DNA of 64,000 bases from Bacteroidota bacterium. GTDB taxonomy: Bacteria > Bacteroidota > Bacteroidia > Bacteroidales > Lentimicrobiaceae. Numbering within the stretch: the first letter of the stretch is position 1; each line of letters starts with the position of its first letter. The translations under genes were made by a program, and so were the position numbers. Shown here piece by piece: positions 62,373 through 64,000 of this stretch. The stretch covers positions 124,001-188,000 of the forward strand of contig JAEZDY010000042.1 in NCBI GenBank assembly GCA_023417935.1, given 5' to 3'. The notes under the pieces are model-generated. The model ran no database searches and was not told the DNA's origin. It saw nothing but the letters and a program-made list of their open reading frames with translations.

Positions 62373-63797
62373 TTAGAAAATACCAACACTAAGGTTGTTG
62401 ATCCAATCATACACCTGGCTCCAGAAGCCAAGTATGAAAATGCCGGCAGCACTAAGCAGTAAACCTGCACGTGTTACCATGTCACTTTTAAACGGTTGTA
62501 TTGGCGATTCATTCTTGTTAATAAACATTGCTTTAACCACCAATAAATAGTAGTAAAGTGATATAGTAGCATTAAGTACAGCTATAAAAACCAGCCAGTA
62601 CAGGCCTGCTGAAGCTGCAGAGGTAAAGAGGAAGAACTTACCGAAAAATCCGGCAACAGGGGGAATACCTGCCAGTGAAAATACTGCTAACATCATCAAT
62701 AAAGTCAACTTCGGATTAGTTTGGTATAGTCCATTGTAATCATCCATTGATAATTTGCCTGTTTTGTTCTCAATAACTGAAACAACGCCAAAGGCTCCCA
62801 GGTTAGAGAATATGTAAACCAGTATGAAATATATTACTGAAGTCATTCCGAGTTGGCTTCCTACCATAATTCCTAATAGAATAAAACCAGCCTGTGCAAT
62901 TGATGAAAATGCAAGGAACCGTTTCATATTTTTCTGCCTTAGGGCAAATAAATTACCTACAACCATAGTGGCAACTGATAATGCATATAGAATATCTTGC
63001 CAAACATGTATTACAGGAGAAAAAACCTTGAATAGGATAAGCATAAGCATGAATGAGGCTGCTCCCTTTGATACTACTGAAAAGTAGGATGTGATGTTAG
63101 TGGGTGCTCCTTCATAAACGTCAGCAGTCCATAGATGGAATGGAACGAGTGATATTTTAAATGCCATACCTGAAATAAAGAAGATAATGGCAAATACCTG
63201 CAATGGTGCATCACTAATATTGAAAACTACATCGCTAAACATGATCGATCCGGTAGTACCATATATTAAAGAAAGTCCGAATAACAAGATACCGGATGAA
63301 AATGCGGATGAAAGTATAAACTTTATACCGGCCTCAGCTGATTTAGTCCTGTGATGCTGGTATGCTGCGAGTGCTGCCAAAGGAATTGAAGCTGTTTCAA
63401 GTCCGAGGTAGAACATCAGGAAATCACCTGCTGAAAGCATGAAGTACATACCTATAAGGGTAGTGAACATCAGTATGAAAAATTCAGCAATTTTCTCCTT
63501 GTTTTCTTCCTTGGTCAGCCAGCCATATGACTGGAGCAAGATGATCAACACACCGGTGTTCAACACGTTCTTCATCATTATCACCAACGGTGTTGACTGG
63601 TACATACCCCCAAAGAGTATGCCTGCAGGTGTTGGCAAATATCCGATTATAGCATTGAGCGCGAATAAAACAACCGCAACAGGAATAATGTGCCTTTTGC
63701 TTTCAGGTTTCAGTGCGAGATCAATAATTAGCAGTGAGAGAGCTGATATTACCAGCACTAACTCATGCCTCATGATTAAAAAGTCGTAGATGTTCAT
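62373..63797 (-). CDS. nuoN: NADH-quinone oxidoreductase subunit N
   Basis: NuoN is one of the antiporter-like proton-pumping subunits of complex I, a 474-residue protein with about 14 helices. Conserved features are LGLETASIPLAALAAYQ with the key glutamate, the lysine-bearing helix around SFAEAGIKFILSSAFSSG, and FHLWTADVYEGAPT. The nuoM gene lies 71 bases upstream on the same strand. It is probably the last large subunit gene of a nuo operon that continues to the right. Confidence 0.95.
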   Translation of the reverse strand: MNIYDFLIMRHELVLVISALSLLIIDLALKPESKRHIIPVAVVLFALNAIIGYLPTPAGILFGGMYQSTPLVIMMKNVLNTGVLIILLQSYGWLTKEENKEKIAEFFILMFTTLIGMYFMLSAGDFLMFYLGLETASIPLAALAAYQHHRTKSAEAGIKFILSSAFSSGILLFGLSLIYGTTGSIMFSDVVFNISDAPLQVFAIIFFISGMAFKISLVPFHLWTADVYEGAPTNITSYFSVVSKGAASFMLMLILFKVFSPVIHVWQDILYALSVATMVVGNLFALRQKNMKRFLAFSSIAQAGFILLGIMVGSQLGMTSVIYFILVYIFSNLGAFGVVSVIENKTGKLSMDDYNGLYQTNPKLTLLMMLAVFSLAGIPPVAGFFGKFFLFTSAASAGLYWLVFIAVLNATISLYYYLLVVKAMFINKNESPIQPFKSDMVTRAGLLLSAAGIFILGFWSQVYDWINNLSVGIF

Positions 63798-63868
63798 ACT
63801 ATTATTCTGTATTTCTTATATACCTTCAAGGGTTACTTCAATGTTATGCTATATTCAGTTAATTCGAA

Positions 63869-64000
63869 TTAAAACAGGCTGACAAAAGTAGATGTGGCTG
63901 TTGATAATTTGGTTACAATAGGTTGTAAACTAACGTTGATCATATTGCTCAACCACAGTGGTGCTATACCAATAGCAGCAATTGCAATTACCAATGTTAC
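63869..64000 (-). CDS. nuoM: NADH-quinone oxidoreductase subunit M, C-terminal part
   Basis: The last 43 residues of a nuo antiporter-like subunit, ending at a TAA at 63869-63871 on the minus strand. The sequence IAIAAIGIAPLWLSNMI matches the final helix of NuoM. The gene continues past the window edge. Its position directly upstream of nuoN fits the standard nuoLMN order. Confidence 0.8.
   Translation of the reverse strand, partial: VTLVIAIAAIGIAPLWLSNMINVSLQPIVTKLSTATSTFVSLF

Overview
This is a chromosomal segment of a Bacteroidota bacterium, most likely a Bacteroidia or Marinilabiliales-like lineage. Four things in the sequence support this. The DNA is AT-rich and most starts lack Shine-Dalgarno sequences. 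A phylum-type -7 element, TAnnTTTG followed by C, recurs upstream of genes. Several families are typical of the phylum: a type IX secretion plug protein, a SusC/SusD/SusE-like set, a DUF5723-type protein and ribosomal protein THX. The metabolism mixes respiration (Na+-NQR and complex I) with anaerobic pyruvate:ferredoxin oxidoreductase, which suggests an anaerobe or facultative anaerobe.

Layout. 1-2119 (minus): start of dnaX, then a T9SS plug-type protein. 2312-9481 (plus): complete nqrABCDEF followed by apbE, whose product attaches FMN to NqrB and NqrC. 9490-13179 (minus): a UDP-HexNAc dehydrogenase and 3-oxidoreductase pair (WbpA/WbpB-like), then an aspartate-type aminotransferase. 13321-20586: a small membrane protein, an EamA transporter, a dihydroorotate-dehydrogenase-like flavoprotein divergent from nifJ, and a class C acid phosphatase. 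20728-24727: sppA divergent from folK, a deoxynucleoside kinase and an orphan histidine kinase. 24921-30835: an ECF sigma factor, a CarH-like B12/MerR regulator, alaS, and divergently an M23 peptidase with a small MerR protein. 31221-33339 (minus): alkaline phosphatase and hldD. 33486-42726: an MFS carrier, a LacI regulator and a susC-susD-susE-like operon with a perfect LacI-type operator, but no glycoside hydrolase. 42802-50229: housekeeping and repair genes (rlmD, aroK, recQ, 3-methyladenine glycosylase, HU, fmt, a TPR protein, THX). 50266-53096 (minus): murL-murD2, the alternative route for putting D-Glu into peptidoglycan. 53261-58408: YqgE/AlgH, a rhomboid gene with an apparent frameshift, a membrane protein coupled to it, a DUF5723-type protein and an orphan OppC-type permease. 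58572-64000: tRNA-His, a SNF2-family helicase, a degenerate 44-bp tandem repeat, an unknown 117-residue protein, nuoN and the end of nuoM.

The points most worth following up are the MurL/MurD2 pair, the CarH-like regulator beside an ECF sigma factor without carotenoid genes in view, the frameshifted rhomboid, and two non-coding repeat structures: an 11-bp phased inverted array at 30973-31049 and a 44-bp tandem array at 61708-61971. No CRISPR array, insertion sequence, prophage or rRNA operon was seen.
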